This document shows, piece after piece, positions 43,126-44,429 of a stretch of DNA of 44,429 bases. Numbering within the stretch: the first letter of the stretch is position 1; every line of letters begins with the position of its first letter. The notes beneath the pieces are model-generated. The model was not told the DNA's origin. It ran no database searches and was given only the letters and a program-made list of their open reading frames with translations. Origin of the DNA: JBHIBC01 sp046758905 (GTDB taxonomy: Bacteria > Acidobacteriota > Polarisedimenticolia > Gp22-AA2); NCBI GenBank assembly GCA_046758905.1, contig JBHIBC010000014.1, positions 1-44,429 of the forward strand, given 5' to 3'. The position numbers were made by a program, and so were the translations under genes.

Positions 43126-44429
43126 GTGCTCGCTCGCATCCGCAGCGCGACCCTCCTCGGCATCGAAGCCGTTCCCCTGACCGTCGAGTGCGATCTGTGC
43201 CGCGGACTGCCCGGCATGCACATGGTCGGGTTGCCCGACGCGGCGGTGCGCGAGAGCGCGCATCGGGTCCGGGCCGCGCTGCGCAACGCCGGCCACGAGC
43301 TGCCGCCCCGCCGGATCACCGTCAGCCTGGCGCCTGCCGATCTGCGCAAGCAGGGGGCGGCGCTCGACCTCCCGATCGCGCTGGCGATCCTGGCGGCGCA
43401 CGGGGCCCTGCCGCCCGGCCGTCTCGAGCCGGTGCTGGCGCTCGGCGAGCTGGCGCTCGACGGCCGGGTCCGGGCGGTGCAGGGGTGCCTTCCGGCGGTC
43501 CTGCTGGCGCGCCGCGACGGCGTGGACGAGATGATCCTGCCCGAGGCGAATCTGGAGGAGGCGCTGGCCCTACCCGGGCCCGGCCTGCACGGCGTATCGC
43601 ACCTACGGGAGGCGGTCGCGGCGCTGCGCGGCGATCGTGCCGCGGCGCGGGCCGGGCCGAGCACGTTCCTGCCCGCGGCGCCGGCGGACGGCGGCGACCT
43701 CGCGGACGTCAGGGGACAGGCTCATGCCCGACGCGCCCTGGAGGTGTCGGCGGCGGGTGGCCATCCGCTGCTCATGGTGGGGCCGCCGGGGTGCGGCAAG
43801 ACCATGCTCGCGCGCCGGCTCCCCGGAATTCTCCCGCCCCTCGACCTCGACGAGGCGATCGAGGTGACCTGCATCTACAGCGCCGCCGGCCTGCTGCGCT
43901 CACCGGGGCTGGTCCGCTGCCGGCCTCTCCGGGCGCCGCATCACACGATCAGCGGCGTGGCGCTTGTCGGTGGCGGCCGGAGGCCGTGCCCAGGCGAGGT
44001 CACCCTCGCCCACCACGGCGTCCTGTTCATCGACGAGATGGCGGAGTTCGGTCGCGCCACGCTCGACGTCCTGCGCCAGCCGCTCGAGGCCCGCTCGGTG
44101 GCGATCGCGCGGTCCGGCCGATCGGTGCAGCTGCCGGCGCGCTTCCTCCTGGTCGGCGCGATGAACCCCTGTCCCTGCGGCCGCCGCGGCAGCGGCGTGC
44201 GCCCCTGCGGCTGCACGCCGGCGATGGTGGCGCAGTATCGCGGCCGGGTGTCGGGCCCGCTGCTCGACCGGTTCGACCTGCAGGTGGAGCTCGCCCCGGT
44301 CCCACTCCGGGACCTGCGCTCGGCGGACGGCGGGGAACCGTCCGCCGCGGTCGCGGCGCGGGTGGCGGCGGCCCGGCGGCGACAGGCCGCGCGCCTGGCC
44401 GGCACCGGCTGCAGCGCCAACGCCGATCT
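43126..44429 (+). CDS. comM: ComM-type Mg-chelatase-like AAA+ ATPase (partial, cut by the window end)
   Basis: ComM is a hexameric helicase promoting branch migration during natural transformation in some bacteria; the family is also annotated as YifB or magnesium-chelatase-like. The frame reads MLARIRSATLLGIEAVPLTVE, MVGLPDAAVRESAHRVRAAL and RITVSLAPADLRKQGAALDL in the N-terminal domain; Walker A GPPGCGKTML, Walker B VLFIDEM and NPCPCG in the ATPase core. It stays open to the last base (434 codons); full members have about 500-510 aa, so some 70 residues are missing. Start GTG 43126 fits the family N-terminus. Confidence 0.93.
   Translation, partial: MLARIRSATLLGIEAVPLTVECDLCRGLPGMHMVGLPDAAVRESAHRVRAALRNAGHELPPRRITVSLAPADLRKQGAALDLPIALAILAAHGALPPGRLEPVLALGELALDGRVRAVQGCLPAVLLARRDGVDEMILPEANLEEALALPGPGLHGVSHLREAVAALRGDRAAARAGPSTFLPAAPADGGDLADVRGQAHARRALEVSAAGGHPLLMVGPPGCGKTMLARRLPGILPPLDLDEAIEVTCIYSAAGLLRSPGLVRCRPLRAPHHTISGVALVGGGRRPCPGEVTLAHHGVLFIDEMAEFGRATLDVLRQPLEARSVAIARSGRSVQLPARFLLVGAMNPCPCGRRGSGVRPCGCTPAMVAQYRGRVSGPLLDRFDLQVELAPVPLRDLRSADGGEPSAAVAARVAAARRRQAARLAGTGCSANAD

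Overview
This is a high-GC window with very dense coding. It most resembles a Gram-negative, LPS-making bacterium of the Acidobacteriota or a neighbouring phylum. That placement is inferred from three things: a complete lipid A/Kdo/heptose operon, a TPR plus UnbV/ASPIC gene pair, and a secreted protease with the 'FYLVSASNEAGEGPF...RPN..PCP' type of C-terminus that I associate with Acidobacteriota-like genomes. No species can be named from the sequence.

Region 1 (1-15975, + strand) is one uninterrupted S10-spc-alpha ribosomal superoperon. It runs from the tail of tuf through rpsJ, rplCDWB, rpsS, rplV, rpsC, rplP, rpmC, rpsQ, rplNXE, rpsN, rpsH, rplFR, rpsE, rpmD, rplO, secY, adk, map, infA, rpmJ, rpsMKD, rpoA and rplQ. 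S14, S4, L36, L24 and adenylate kinase all carry Cys-rich (zinc-type) sites. Several proteins (L22, L30, S11, L17, RecA) have long low-complexity Ala/Pro/Arg/Lys tails.

Region 2 (16021-21778, - strand) is a six-gene lipopolysaccharide operon in which every junction overlaps by 1-4 nt: waaA-lpxK-lpxL-gmhB-rfaE1-rfaE2. It is driven by a clear sigma70-type promoter placed so close to waaA that the mRNA would be nearly leaderless.

Region 3 (21829-27716, + strand) is a signalling and regulatory block. It holds an HD-GYP protein with a degenerate receiver domain, preceded by a possible 22-codon leader ORF. Next is a 68-aa ribbon-helix-helix protein translationally coupled to nadA, with a 24-bp inverted repeat over the predicted transcription start. 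A membrane HD-GYP coupled to a SerB-like HAD phosphatase and then lexA complete the block.

Region 4 (27735-32198) holds secreted or envelope proteins: a matrixin-like metalloprotease and its coupled small partner, a predicted beta-barrel protein, and an unknown exported protein. Region 5 (32420-35257) has a rhomboid protease whose reading frame runs stop-free through the whole antisense SEC-C gene and into tRNA-Phe(GAA), followed by recA. Region 6 (35650-44429) has a LysM lytic transglycosylase, a TPR lipoprotein coupled to an FG-GAP/UnbV protein, a ClC-CBS-TrkA_C channel, and a comM gene cut by the window end.

No insertion sequence, CRISPR array, rRNA or prophage was seen. Recognisable promoters share a TTGAC(A/C/T)-N16-18-TAnnnT form and appear as AT-rich islands in the GC-rich background.
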